Below are positions 24,918 to 33,679 of a DNA stretch of 64,000 bases, one piece after another. The stretch is taken from the NCBI RefSeq assembly GCF_021389975.1, contig NZ_CP089981.1, forward strand, positions 3,931,501-3,995,500. The letters are read 5' to 3'. The stretch comes from Fulvivirga ulvae (GTDB lineage: Bacteria; Bacteroidota; Bacteroidia; Cytophagales; Cyclobacteriaceae). The notes beneath the pieces are model-generated. The model made no database searches. It had not been told where the DNA came from and saw only the letters and a program-made list of their open reading frames with translations. How positions within the stretch are numbered: position 1 is the first letter of the stretch; every line of letters begins with the position of its first letter. The position numbers and the translations under genes were made by a program.

Positions 24918-25364
24918 ATGCCTGACGAAGAACATTATAAAAAACTGGAGTGGATGTACATTCATGAAGCTCCTATTAATAAATACTACAAACCTGAAAT
25001 CAGCATTGCCGAGGGGTATGCCGAAGTTAAAATAAAGAGCGATACAAAATACTTTCATGCGGCAAATGCAGTGCATGGCTCTGTTTATTTCAAAATGCTT
25101 GATGATGCCGCTTTCTTTGCGGTCAACTCTTTGGTTGACGATGTCTTTGTACTCACCACATCCTTTAATATTTACCTGTTAAGACCCGTGGTTTATGGAG
25201 AGATAAGAGCCGAAGGGCGTGTGGTATCAAACTCCAGAAAATCATTTGTAGCGGAGGCTGTACTTTATAATGAAAAAGGCAAAGAGATAGCCAGAGGAAG
25301 TGGAAACTTTGTGAAAAGCAACATACCTCTTGATGAACATGTCGGATATTTGAGTGAACGATAA
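24918..25364 (+). CDS. PaaI-type hotdog-fold thioesterase
   Basis: This is a 148-residue hotdog-fold protein of the PaaI/YdiI acyl-CoA thioesterase group. The conserved core AANAVHGSVYFKMLDDAAFFAVNSL carries the HG and D-D/E-x-x pattern used to activate water. TTSFNIYLLRP and GEIRAEGRVV follow as the next strands. It would hydrolyse an aromatic or acyl-CoA in the cytoplasm; the exact substrate is unknown. It lies alone between two divergent or convergent neighbours. Confidence 0.88.
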   Translation: MPDEEHYKKLEWMYIHEAPINKYYKPEISIAEGYAEVKIKSDTKYFHAANAVHGSVYFKMLDDAAFFAVNSLVDDVFVLTTSFNIYLLRPVVYGEIRAEGRVVSNSRKSFVAEAVLYNEKGKEIARGSGNFVKSNIPLDEHVGYLSER

Positions 25365-25414
25365 GAGGTAGTCGGCAAGAACGATATAGTTAACATATTC
25401 TAGTACATAGCGAT

Positions 25415-25954
25415 TCAAATCCCCAACTCTTCCTTATGTCCTTTTAGCGCGTCGATGATAAAATCGATATGTTCCTTCAGGTCAACTTCAAATAGTTCTA
25501 CGCCCTTGTAAACCTCATCGCGCTCAACCTTTGCCGCAAAGCTTTTCTGTTTTAGTTTCTTGATGACTGATTTACCGGTCAGGCTGTCGATACCTTCCGG
25601 GCGTACATGGCAGCAGGCTATGATGAAGCCGGTAAGCTCATCGCAGGCCAGCAAAGCCTTGTCCAGATTGTTTTCATAAGGTACGCTCCACTTAGTGTAA
25701 TGGGCAGATATGGCATGCGCCATTTTACCCTCACCAAGTTCACGCAGTTGATCGACAATTCTGTTGGGGTGCTCTTCGGGGTAAGCCTCATAGTCGGCAT
25801 CATGAAGCAGACCTGTATTACCCCATTCTTCCGGATCTTCACCCAGCTTACGGGCATAACGCTCCATTACTATTTCTACACTGCGGGCATGGCGCAGAAG
25901 ACTTTCTCCTTTGGTCATACTTTCCAGTATTTCCCGGGCTTTTTCTCTGGTCAT
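25415..25954 (-). CDS. HD-domain phosphohydrolase
   Basis: This is a 179-residue soluble protein with the HD metal site: His22 (LLRHARSVE), His51-Asp52 (GLLHDADYE), and later His (AISAHYTKW) and Asp (LACDELTGF). It belongs to the HDIG-type small hydrolases seen near nucleotide metabolism or signalling genes. It lacks the GYP motif of cyclic-di-GMP phosphodiesterases. Its substrate is unknown. The gene starts 3 bp after the TPR sensor gene stop, so the two form an operon and may be linked functionally. Confidence 0.88.
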   Translation of the reverse strand: MTREKAREILESMTKGESLLRHARSVEIVMERYARKLGEDPEEWGNTGLLHDADYEAYPEEHPNRIVDQLRELGEGKMAHAISAHYTKWSVPYENNLDKALLACDELTGFIIACCHVRPEGIDSLTGKSVIKKLKQKSFAAKVERDEVYKGVELFEVDLKEHIDFIIDALKGHKEELGI

Positions 25955-25957
25955 GAA

Positions 25958-27109
25958 TTATAATCGCTTTATTTTTCTGAGTTTGAAGATAACAAATCCT
26001 GCTCCTATAAACATAATAGTTCCCATAAGGCCAAGTAGTATAACTATCCTGCTGTTTTCTACCTGCAGGTCTTGTATTTCCCTTTCTTGCTTTAGCAGTT
26101 CAAGTTCTTTTTCTTTTTGTTGGAGCTCAAAGGCAATTTCCAGTTGAGCCAGTCTTCTGTTGCCTTCTTCATTTTGAATGTTATCCTTGATCTCATCGTA
26201 GAGCAGGCGGAAATCATAAGCCTTTTTATAATCACCCTTACGGTAGTAGATATTTGACAAGCCCTGATAAATAAGCTTTAATATGGGGTTTGCATGTATT
26301 TTTACAGCTATCTCTCTTGCCTTATTCTGATGCTCTTCAGCCATTTTCATATCTCCCAGCTCCAGGTAGGCCGAGCCGAGGTTGGAATAAGCCAATGCCT
26401 GTCCCAGAAGATTTTTATTGCTTATTTCCACCTCCAGTGATTTGTTGTAGTACTCAAGGGCCTGGCCATATTCTTCTCTGTAGAAGTATATGTTTCCTAT
26501 ATTATTTAGAGGATCAGAACTACTGTTGAGTTGGCCCAGGCTCTGTGATAAATTAATAGCTTCGGAAAAATACTCCAGTGCTTTGTCTTCACGTCCCTTA
26601 TCACTGTAGGCATTTCCTATATTATTGAGGGTGCCTATCAACTTCTGGTCATCTTTAAGCTCCTTAAAAGCCTCATATGACTCTATGAAATAAATTAGGG
26701 CTTTATCGTATATTCCTTTTAGGGAATAAACAGTTCCAATATTATTCATGGTAGCGGCCAGACCTTCCCTATCGTTGATCTCGTCTGAGATACGTAGCGA
26801 TTCTATATAATATTCCAGCGCTTTATCATATATCCCCTGATTTTTATAAATGATGCCCATATTGTTAAGAGCGGCAGCTTTACCTTTCAAATATTCTATC
26901 TCTGTTGCCAGCTCCATGGCGCTTTTTGCATACTCCAGCGCTTTGGCCGGGTTAAGTTGGTTGTAAATAATGAACAGTTCATTCAAGGTATTTACTTTCT
27001 CATCTCCCTCAGCTGTGGTTAACTTTTCCTCAAGACTATCCAATGCCTGGGCATTCAGCGATAAGGCCGAAAGCATGCAGACTATTGTTAACAAAAGGTG
27101 TTTTTTCAT
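25958..27109 (-). CDS. TPR-repeat membrane protein without an output domain
   Basis: This 383-residue protein has a signal peptide at 1-21 (MKKHLLLTIVCMLSALSLNAQ). About six tetratricopeptide repeats follow at 45-300 (KALEYYIESLRISDE, KALIYFIESYEAFKE, KALEYFSEAINLSQS, QALEYYNKSLEVEIS and so on). A coiled coil lies at about 305-350, then one membrane helix (IVILLGLMGTIMFIGAGFVIF), and the protein ends with KLRKIKRL. In this family the helix is normally followed by a histidine kinase, PP2C phosphatase or LuxR output domain. Here the protein stops, so it is either a natural orphan sensor or a truncation. Start is ATG 27109, not the TTG at 27118. Confidence 0.87.
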   Translation of the reverse strand: MKKHLLLTIVCMLSALSLNAQALDSLEEKLTTAEGDEKVNTLNELFIIYNQLNPAKALEYAKSAMELATEIEYLKGKAAALNNMGIIYKNQGIYDKALEYYIESLRISDEINDREGLAATMNNIGTVYSLKGIYDKALIYFIESYEAFKELKDDQKLIGTLNNIGNAYSDKGREDKALEYFSEAINLSQSLGQLNSSSDPLNNIGNIYFYREEYGQALEYYNKSLEVEISNKNLLGQALAYSNLGSAYLELGDMKMAEEHQNKAREIAVKIHANPILKLIYQGLSNIYYRKGDYKKAYDFRLLYDEIKDNIQNEEGNRRLAQLEIAFELQQKEKELELLKQEREIQDLQVENSRIVILLGLMGTIMFIGAGFVIFKLRKIKRL

Positions 27110-27120
27110 ATTTACCAATC

Positions 27121-27137
27121 ACTTTATATTATAAAGT
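27121..27137. repeat. Perfect palindrome upstream of the TPR/HD operon
   Basis: ACTTTATA at 27121-27128 and TATAAAGT at 27130-27137 form a perfect 8-bp dyad around one central T, 12-28 bp upstream of the TPR gene start. It is placed where an operator would sit. Confidence 0.4.
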
Positions 27138-27264
27138 TAACATTATAATCGATAACCGGAAGTCATATTTCCACCGCTTAAATAATAAGGTTTCAAACAT
27201 TTACAAGTAGTAATTATCTTGAATGAATAAATGTACTTGAGATGTTAATTTAAACCGATTGAGC

Positions 27265-27765
27265 ATGAAAAGGGGAATAGCCTGTATAATGTTGTGCCTT
27301 GTGTTTTGCGCAGAGTTGGTCGCACAGGAGCATAGTGCCGAAGAAAATGCCATACTGGATGTTGTGGAGAGATTATTTGAAGGGGTACGGGCAGGAGATA
27401 GTGCTATGGTGCATACTGTGTTTTATGACGATGTGGATTTTTATACCACACTTACTAATAAAGAAGGGAAGCCGGTTCTTCATAAAGGGACGCTTAAGGG
27501 CTTTCTTGATGCAATTGGTTCTCCGCATGATGTGGTGTGGGATGAACCCATTTGGGATACTGAAATAAGAATAGATGGAAATCTGGCGCAGGTGTGGACC
27601 AAATATGCTTTTTATGCTGGCGATAAATTCAGCCACTGCGGTGTGGATGCCTTTCATTTATTTAAATCAGAAAATGGCTGGAAGATATTTCACCTGACCG
27701 ATACCCGGGAATGGCAAGACTGTAATGTTCCTGATGATATTAAGAAGAGGCATAAGATAGACTAG
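27265..27765 (+). CDS. Exported NTF2-like (SnoaL-type) protein
   Basis: This is a 166-residue protein with a signal peptide at about 1-20 (MKRGIACIMLCLVFCAELVAQ). The mature part has the NTF2-like cone fold pattern: helix NAILDVVERLFEGVRAGDS, DDVDFYTTLT, IRIDGNLAQVWTKYAFYAGDK, and GVDAFHLFKSENGWKIFHLTDT. Such proteins bind small ligands or act as stress proteins. The activity is unknown, and two cysteines could pair. Start is ATG 27265, not TTG 27259. It precedes the phosphatase gene by 88 bp. Confidence 0.82.
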   Translation: MKRGIACIMLCLVFCAELVAQEHSAEENAILDVVERLFEGVRAGDSAMVHTVFYDDVDFYTTLTNKEGKPVLHKGTLKGFLDAIGSPHDVVWDEPIWDTEIRIDGNLAQVWTKYAFYAGDKFSHCGVDAFHLFKSENGWKIFHLTDTREWQDCNVPDDIKKRHKID

Positions 27766-27853
27766 ATGACTCGTTGCAAGCCATATGAAAGTTGAAAACC
27801 TGCCCATTGCTTAATATCTGATGATAAAATCTCTGCACTAAAAATATTGCCCC

Positions 27854-28372
27854 ATGAGAAAATACATGCTTAGTTTGGTCGTCATACTTTTTTGTAGCTA
27901 TGTCTATGGACAGGATGATGAGATTACCACTCTGATCCTGATCAGGCATGCGGAAAAGGCCTTTGATAAAGAAGGAGATCCTGTATTGACCGAGCAGGGA
28001 GAGGAGCGTGCCGAAGCTCTGGCTGATATCCTTCAGACAGTTGATATTGATAGGGTGTATTCAACACCTTTTAAAAGAACCCGATTAACTGTAGAGCCCA
28101 TAGTGAAAAATAGAAATTTGGAAGTAATAGAATACAACCCGTTCAAACTTGAAGATATGGTACAGACCATAGAGGAGAGCCGGGGAAAGACACTACTCAT
28201 TTCAGGGCACTCGAATACCACACCAGCTATCCTTAATATGCTGCTGGGCGAAGATAAATACAGGCAATTGGACGAATCAGACTACGATAATTTGTACATA
28301 GTGTCTTACTTAGCAATTGGTAAGGCAAAGGTTGTGCAACTGCAATATGGGCAACCAACTAATACAGAATAG
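27854..28372 (+). CDS. Exported histidine phosphatase family protein
   Basis: This is a 172-residue protein with a signal peptide at 1-19 (MRKYMLSLVVILFCSYVYG). It has the phosphoglycerate-mutase-like catalytic motif LIRHAEKA at about 28-35, where His is phosphorylated, then VYSTPFKRTRLTVEP and a second His in LISGHSNTTPAIL. It is short and SixA/PhoE-like. It is exported, so it acts on a periplasmic phosphate ester that is not known. The next gene begins 28 bp downstream. Confidence 0.9.
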   Translation: MRKYMLSLVVILFCSYVYGQDDEITTLILIRHAEKAFDKEGDPVLTEQGEERAEALADILQTVDIDRVYSTPFKRTRLTVEPIVKNRNLEVIEYNPFKLEDMVQTIEESRGKTLLISGHSNTTPAILNMLLGEDKYRQLDESDYDNLYIVSYLAIGKAKVVQLQYGQPTNTE

Positions 28373-28400
28373 GTATTAAATTAGATATTGGAGAAACAGC

Positions 28401-29633
28401 ATGAGGAAATATTTATGGGTACTGGTTTCGTTATTTATTTTATCAACAGGAAATGCACAGCAGGAACAGTGGCGAAAGGCCGGATCCAATACCCGTATTT
28501 TGCAAACTACAGTAGGCCCTCAACAAACCAGGGCGTTTGCCGGATTTGAAGCTACGGGCATTGCCATAAAGTATGAGGGTACTCTTGGAGAAGCATATGT
28601 AGCAACAGGTAGTAAGGTGTATTCTCTTACTCCGGATGAGCATTACCAGGAAAAGGATAAATCAACAAATTTGCTGATTTTTGATATTTCTATTACTCAT
28701 TTTGAACTCTTTACCGGCAATATGAATGGCAACATCGAGGTTGTAATTATAAATGCCGGAAGTGTGAAAGGCGCTTTGGATATACCACGCTTAAACCAGC
28801 AGCAAGATGAATGCAGCATGCCGGTGATGGTAGATCAGAGTGTGTGGAGAGCGGGACTACCGGAGCCTTCTTACAACAGGTCATTTACAGTTACTGAAAA
28901 TATCATCATCCACCACTCTGCTACTTCTAACGAAGCTGACAACTACGCTGATGTAGTACGCAATATTTACATTTACCATACGCAGGGTAACGGGTGGTCC
29001 GATATTGGTTATAACTACCTTATAGCCCCAGATGGTACCATTTTTAAAGGAAGGGACCCCGGGAGTGGAGAGCAGGACAAAGTTATCGGGGCCCATTTTT
29101 GTGGCAAGAATAGTACTACAATGGGTATATGCCTGATGGGAACCTATACAGAGATACCTCCGTCAGAAGAAACGCTGGCAGCTCTGGACCGACTGCTGGC
29201 ATGGAAATCTGACAAAGATAACCTTGACCCTTTTGGCCAGAATTCCCATCCGCTAAATGCCTCTCTGCCTGTAATCGCCGGACATCGGGATGGGTGCAGC
29301 ACCGAATGCCCAGGCCAGAAGACTTACGATCGACTATCGGAAATTCGATATGCTACTGCGGAAACTATGGAAGCATGCGGGGAGGAGGAATCCCCGGCCT
29401 TTTCGCTCTACCCCAATCCGGCTTCTTCATATTTTAAGGTAGCGTTGTCGGATAGCGAAATACATAAATTTGAACTTTATGATATGAGAGGACTGCCCTT
29501 CAATATTAGCCCAACCGTTGTGCAGAATGGAGTGGCAACATTCTCTACGGGTAGCCTTGTTTCAGGTATGTATATTCTGCATTACCAATCGGAAGGTGAG
29601 CTTATAAAAAGGCGTTTAATAATCTCCAATTAA
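28401..29633 (+). CDS. T9SS-exported N-acetylmuramoyl-L-alanine amidase (PGRP-like)
   Basis: This 410-residue protein has a signal peptide at 1-20 (MRKYLWVLVSLFILSTGNAQ). An N-terminal region of unknown fold follows at about 21-140. The peptidoglycan-recognition/amidase-2 domain lies at about 160-320, with zinc ligands His171, His295 and Cys303 (IIIHHSATS, IAGHRDGCSTECPG) and Tyr204 nearby. A T9SS type A sorting domain closes it at about 334-410 (FSLYPNPASSYFKV, then LVSGMYILHYQSEGELIKRRLIIS). It should cross the outer membrane through T9SS and cleave the amide linking MurNAc to peptide, in self-remodelling or against other bacteria. Confidence 0.92.
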   Translation: MRKYLWVLVSLFILSTGNAQQEQWRKAGSNTRILQTTVGPQQTRAFAGFEATGIAIKYEGTLGEAYVATGSKVYSLTPDEHYQEKDKSTNLLIFDISITHFELFTGNMNGNIEVVIINAGSVKGALDIPRLNQQQDECSMPVMVDQSVWRAGLPEPSYNRSFTVTENIIIHHSATSNEADNYADVVRNIYIYHTQGNGWSDIGYNYLIAPDGTIFKGRDPGSGEQDKVIGAHFCGKNSTTMGICLMGTYTEIPPSEETLAALDRLLAWKSDKDNLDPFGQNSHPLNASLPVIAGHRDGCSTECPGQKTYDRLSEIRYATAETMEACGEEESPAFSLYPNPASSYFKVALSDSEIHKFELYDMRGLPFNISPTVVQNGVATFSTGSLVSGMYILHYQSEGELIKRRLIISN

Positions 29634-29723
29634 CTATATTTATGGTAGTAACAGTTGGTTAAAGGCTGCACTATGGCAGTGGCAGCAGAACCTTGAGCGG
29701 GCAGACTTGTTTATATCCCGAAT

Positions 29724-30767
29724 ATGTTATTGGAATTTACTGAAAAGGGCATTTATTGCCCCAAAACAGATGTTTACATTGACCCATGGAAACCAGTGCG
29801 TAAAGCGCTGATCACGCACGGCCATGCTGATCATAGCAGGTGGGGGCATCAATACTATTTAAGCACCGAATCGGCAATGCCAGTCATTAAGTGCCGTTTG
29901 GGTGAAAATATTAACATCCAAACGGTGAAGTACGGGCAGGTTACTACTATCAATGGTGTAAACTTCTCTTTCCATCCTGCCGGTCATATTATAGGTTCTG
30001 CTCAGATCAGAGTAGAATACAAAGGAGAGATCTGGGTTGTGTCAGGAGACTATAAAATTGAAGATGATGGTTTGTCAGAACCCTTCGAGCCCGTAAAGTG
30101 TCATACATTCATTACTGAGTCTACCTTTGGGCTTCCGATATACTCGTGGCCTTCACAAGCAGAAATATTTAATGATATTAACGCATGGTGGAGACAAAAC
30201 AAGGAGCAGGGCAAGGTTACCATACTTACCGGCTATGCACTAGGTAAAGCCCAGCGTTTAATTCATGGACTGGATGAATCCATTGGCAGCATCTTTACTC
30301 ATGGAGCCATTGAAAATGTCAACGAAATAATCAGGAAGCAGGGAGTGGACCTGAAACCCACCATAAGAGTGACACCAGAAATGGGTAAAGGCCATTTTGA
30401 GGGAGGCCTGGTAGTGGCTACACCCGCAGCATTAGGCTCTCCGTGGATGAAAAAATTTCTGCCATATAGTGTGGGAGCCGCTTCCGGCTGGATGCGGCTT
30501 AGGGGAGCAAGAAGGCGGCGGTCTGTTGACAGGGGCTTTCCGTTATCAGATCATGCCGACTGGGATGGGTTGAACCAAGCAGTGGAGGCATCCGAAGCTG
30601 AGCGTGTATTTGTTACACACGGTTATACAACTACATTTAGCCGGTGGCTCAATGACAAAGGTATCGAGGCCGCAAGGGTTGAAACCCAGTTTGAAGGAGA
30701 ACTTGAAGAGATTGGTGAAGGGGTAGAAAAAGATTCCAGACAGGAAGGAGACGGTAAAGCACCATGA
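29724..30767 (+). CDS. Ligase-associated MBL-fold DNA exonuclease
   Basis: This is a 347-residue metallo-beta-lactamase/beta-CASP-like nuclease. Its metal motif HGHADH is at 32-37, with further ligands in HPAGHIIGSAQI, VVSGDYK and SDHADWDG. The family is encoded with an ATP-dependent ligase, an Lhr-Core helicase and PdeM in many bacteria as a DNA repair set. Its stop and the ligase start overlap by 4 bp (ATGA, 30764-30767), so the two are translationally coupled. The C-terminus has a charged tail after EGELEEI. The start is the only in-frame ATG near the conserved N-terminus (LLEFTEKGIYCP). Confidence 0.94.
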   Translation: MLLEFTEKGIYCPKTDVYIDPWKPVRKALITHGHADHSRWGHQYYLSTESAMPVIKCRLGENINIQTVKYGQVTTINGVNFSFHPAGHIIGSAQIRVEYKGEIWVVSGDYKIEDDGLSEPFEPVKCHTFITESTFGLPIYSWPSQAEIFNDINAWWRQNKEQGKVTILTGYALGKAQRLIHGLDESIGSIFTHGAIENVNEIIRKQGVDLKPTIRVTPEMGKGHFEGGLVVATPAALGSPWMKKFLPYSVGAASGWMRLRGARRRRSVDRGFPLSDHADWDGLNQAVEASEAERVFVTHGYTTTFSRWLNDKGIEAARVETQFEGELEEIGEGVEKDSRQEGDGKAP

Positions 30768-32353
30768 AGAATTTTGCAGAGTTGTTTACACATCTGGACC
30801 AAACGACCAGGACACTTGTAAGGATCGATGCTTTGGTGCGATACTTTGAGAAGGCCTCATCCGAAGATAAGCTCTGGACTATTGCACTTTTATCTCATAA
30901 AAGACCTAAAAGAACAGTAAACACTAACTTTCTGAAGTTATGGGCAGCAGAGTTTGGTAACATACCCTATTGGCTTTTTGAGGAGTCATATCATGTGGCA
31001 GGCGACCTGGCAGAAACCATCGCTTTGATATTGCCCGAAAGGCAGGCCCATACTGATCACTCTTTGACTTATTGGATTAAGTATATTATGTCATTGGATG
31101 GCCTGGGTGAAGATAAAAAGAAGGAAAAGCTTAAGCAAGCCTGGGCTTCGTTATCCTCTACGGAACGATTTGTTTTTAATAAGCTGATCACCGGAGGGTT
31201 TCGGATGGGGGTATCCCAAAAACTGATGGTCAGGGCCCTGGCTAAACATACTGGCATTGAGGAAAATATGCTGGCCCACCGGCTTATGGGTAACTGGACG
31301 CCCGAGACTACTACCTTTGATGAGTTGGTGCTTTCTGCTGATAAAGGGGAGGATTTCTCCAGACCGTACCCCTTCTATCTTGCCTATGCCCTTAATGATC
31401 CCTATGATATAGGGGAGCCGGAAGAGTGGATGGCCGAAAGAAAGTGGGATGGAATAAGAGGACAGGTAATAGTAAGAAACGGACAACTTTATGTGTGGTC
31501 GAGGGGAGAGGAGTTAGTCACCGACAAGTATCCGGAATATGAAGTGTTCAGGGATCAATTACCTGACGGAACTGTACTCGATGGAGAAATATTGCCATTT
31601 AGCAATGGACAGCCTTTACCTTTCAGTGTGCTACAGACCAGGATAGGCAGAAAGAATCTCACAAGCAATATCCTTAAAAAGTCCCCTGTAGTGTTTAAAG
31701 CTTATGACCTTATTGAGTGGCAAGGGAAAGATATCCGAAACCGGACTATGCAGCACAGGAGGACGACTTTGGAGGAAATAGTGAAGGGCACCAGTACTGG
31801 CGGGGTACTGCAGCTGTCAGAGGTGGTTGAGTTTAATTCGTGGCAGCAGTTGGCAGATGAAAGGGAGCGGTCGAGGGCGTTTTATAGTGAAGGTATTATG
31901 CTGAAGAGAAAAGACTCTGTTTATCAAACCGGGCGTAAGAAAGGTGACTGGTGGAAGTGGAAGGTTGATCCGCTGACCATTGATGCCGTTATGATCTATG
32001 CTATGCGTGGCCACGGTCGCAGGGCAAACCTATATACCGACTACACCTTTGCCGTCTGGAATGATGACCAACTGGTGCCATTCACCAAAGCATATTCAGG
32101 ACTCACCGATGACGAGATCAGGGAGGTTGACAGGTTTGTTAAAAAGAACACTATCGATCGGTTTGGCCCAGTCAGGAGCGTAACGCCTGAACTGGTGTTT
32201 GAAATTGCTTTTGAAGGGATTAACAAATCCACGAGACATAAATCAGGTATTGCTCTGAGATTTCCCAGGATAAAACGATGGCGAAAAGATAAACATAAGG
32301 ACGAAGCTAACACGCTGGCTGACCTTCAGCAATTACTTGATGTTTACGGTTGA
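30764..32353 (+). CDS. ATP-dependent DNA ligase (Lhr-associated type)
   Basis: This is a 529-residue ligase. An N-terminal DNA-binding domain lies at 1-200. The nucleotidyltransferase domain begins with motif I, ERKWDGIRGQ, where Lys227 is adenylated. Motif III-like VFKAYDLIEW follows, EGIMLKRKDSVYQTGRKKGDWWKWK is motif IV/V, and an OB domain runs to the end (HKSGIALRFPRIKRWR). It seals nicks with ATP, distinct from the NAD+ housekeeping ligase. It completes the pair with the upstream exonuclease. The helicase and PdeM partners are about 6.8 kb downstream in a second block. Confidence 0.95.
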   Translation: MKNFAELFTHLDQTTRTLVRIDALVRYFEKASSEDKLWTIALLSHKRPKRTVNTNFLKLWAAEFGNIPYWLFEESYHVAGDLAETIALILPERQAHTDHSLTYWIKYIMSLDGLGEDKKKEKLKQAWASLSSTERFVFNKLITGGFRMGVSQKLMVRALAKHTGIEENMLAHRLMGNWTPETTTFDELVLSADKGEDFSRPYPFYLAYALNDPYDIGEPEEWMAERKWDGIRGQVIVRNGQLYVWSRGEELVTDKYPEYEVFRDQLPDGTVLDGEILPFSNGQPLPFSVLQTRIGRKNLTSNILKKSPVVFKAYDLIEWQGKDIRNRTMQHRRTTLEEIVKGTSTGGVLQLSEVVEFNSWQQLADERERSRAFYSEGIMLKRKDSVYQTGRKKGDWWKWKVDPLTIDAVMIYAMRGHGRRANLYTDYTFAVWNDDQLVPFTKAYSGLTDDEIREVDRFVKKNTIDRFGPVRSVTPELVFEIAFEGINKSTRHKSGIALRFPRIKRWRKDKHKDEANTLADLQQLLDVYG

Positions 32354-32519
32354 GTTTTCAAGCCATGGTCTAAGGCTTTCAAGCATGATTAAATTGTAAA
32401 GCATTCAAAATTTTCATTTCAAATGTTTTACAAAGCAGTAACCAAAGCCTCTGATCCGCGTTCAACAACAATTGAACATTCACCAAAAACGAAGCAAATC
32501 AGCAACCAAAAACCAAAAA

Positions 32520-33515
32520 ATGGAATATAAAAGACTAGGAAAATCAGGACTGCAAGTAAGCAGATTATCATTAGGATCGTGGCTCACCTTTGGAAAGCAG
32601 GTGGGGGATAATACCGCAGAGGATCTGATGACAGAGGCTTACGATAACGGAATTAATTTTTTTGATAATGCTGAAGCCTATGCAGGAGGCAAGTCGGAAG
32701 AAGTGATGGGGGAAGTGCTCAAAAAGAAAGGCTGGAGGAGGGATAGCTATATTGTCTCGAGCAAGGTTTTTTTTGGAGCGGATCAGGGTATGAAAAACCT
32801 GAAACCCACCCAGGTAGGACTCAACCGAAAGCATGTGGTGGAGGCTTGTCATCAGGCTTTGAAAAGATTAAAGGTTGATTATCTGGATCTTTATTTTTGC
32901 CACCGTCCTGACAAACAAACTCCAATTGAAGAAACCGTATGGGCAATGCACAACCTTATCCAGCAAGGAAAGGTGCTTTATTGGGGAACGTCTGAATGGA
33001 GTGCCCAGGAGATCATGGAAGCCCATATGGTAGCCAGGCAATATAACCTTATCGGCCCTGCAATGGAGCAGCCGCAGTACAACATGTTTGTGCGCAACAA
33101 AGTGGAAGTGGAATACTCACAAATTTATAAAACTGTAGGACTGGGAACCACCATATGGTCACCACTTGCCAGCGGAGTACTTACCGGTAAGTATAATGAT
33201 GGATTTCCGGAGGGCACCAGGCTGGGAATAGAGGGATTGGAATGGTTGAAAGACCGGTCGCTGGCAGAGGAGAACCTGGCCAAAGTGAAGAAGCTTACAG
33301 TGCTGGCCAAAGAGCTTGGCATGAGTATGACTTTGATGGCTTTGGCATGGTGCCTTAAAAATGACCAGGTAAGTACAGTTATTCTTGGGGCATCAAAAAA
33401 AGAGCAATTGCAGGAAAACCTCAAAGCTATTGAAGCCCGGGAAAAACTGACACCGGAGGTGATGGAGAAAATAGAAGGTATACTGGCAAATAAACCGATG
33501 CATCCAACTTTTTAG
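32520..33515 (+). CDS. Aldo/keto reductase, KCNAB (YghZ) type
   Basis: This is a 331-residue NADPH-dependent oxidoreductase. The AKR catalytic tetrad is visible: Asp and Tyr in FFDNAEAYAGGKSEE, Lys in IVSSKVFFG, and His in LDLYFCHRPDKQTP. YWGTSEWSAQEI and the cofactor-binding VILGASKKEQLQENL complete the barrel. It resembles the voltage-gated potassium channel beta-subunit and YghZ subgroup. The substrate is unknown. Start is ATG 32520 (MEYKRLGKSGLQVS); a start at 32472 would add a low-complexity lysine/glutamine leader. Confidence 0.93.
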   Translation: MEYKRLGKSGLQVSRLSLGSWLTFGKQVGDNTAEDLMTEAYDNGINFFDNAEAYAGGKSEEVMGEVLKKKGWRRDSYIVSSKVFFGADQGMKNLKPTQVGLNRKHVVEACHQALKRLKVDYLDLYFCHRPDKQTPIEETVWAMHNLIQQGKVLYWGTSEWSAQEIMEAHMVARQYNLIGPAMEQPQYNMFVRNKVEVEYSQIYKTVGLGTTIWSPLASGVLTGKYNDGFPEGTRLGIEGLEWLKDRSLAEENLAKVKKLTVLAKELGMSMTLMALAWCLKNDQVSTVILGASKKEQLQENLKAIEAREKLTPEVMEKIEGILANKPMHPTF

Positions 33516-33679
33516 CCTCTGTGTGCTCAAGGCTTTATATCAATTAATCCTTCTCCATCTTAGTCTGTGTGCAATTTCAGCAGATCAAGGAAGGAGAAGG
33601 TATATATTAATAGGTGTTTCCGGTATTTTTCAAATTGACCAGGTGCCGTTCAAAATAGCTTCTTCGTATATTGGCAGCC

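Noticed and set aside
25415..25954. Cyclic-di-GMP phosphodiesterase
   Set aside because: The HD site is present but the GYP motif and the length of HD-GYP proteins are missing.
33549..33600. CCTTCTCC/GGAGAAGG inverted repeat as a terminator
   Set aside because: The loop is 36 nt, there is no T-run, and it precedes rather than follows the neighbouring transcript.
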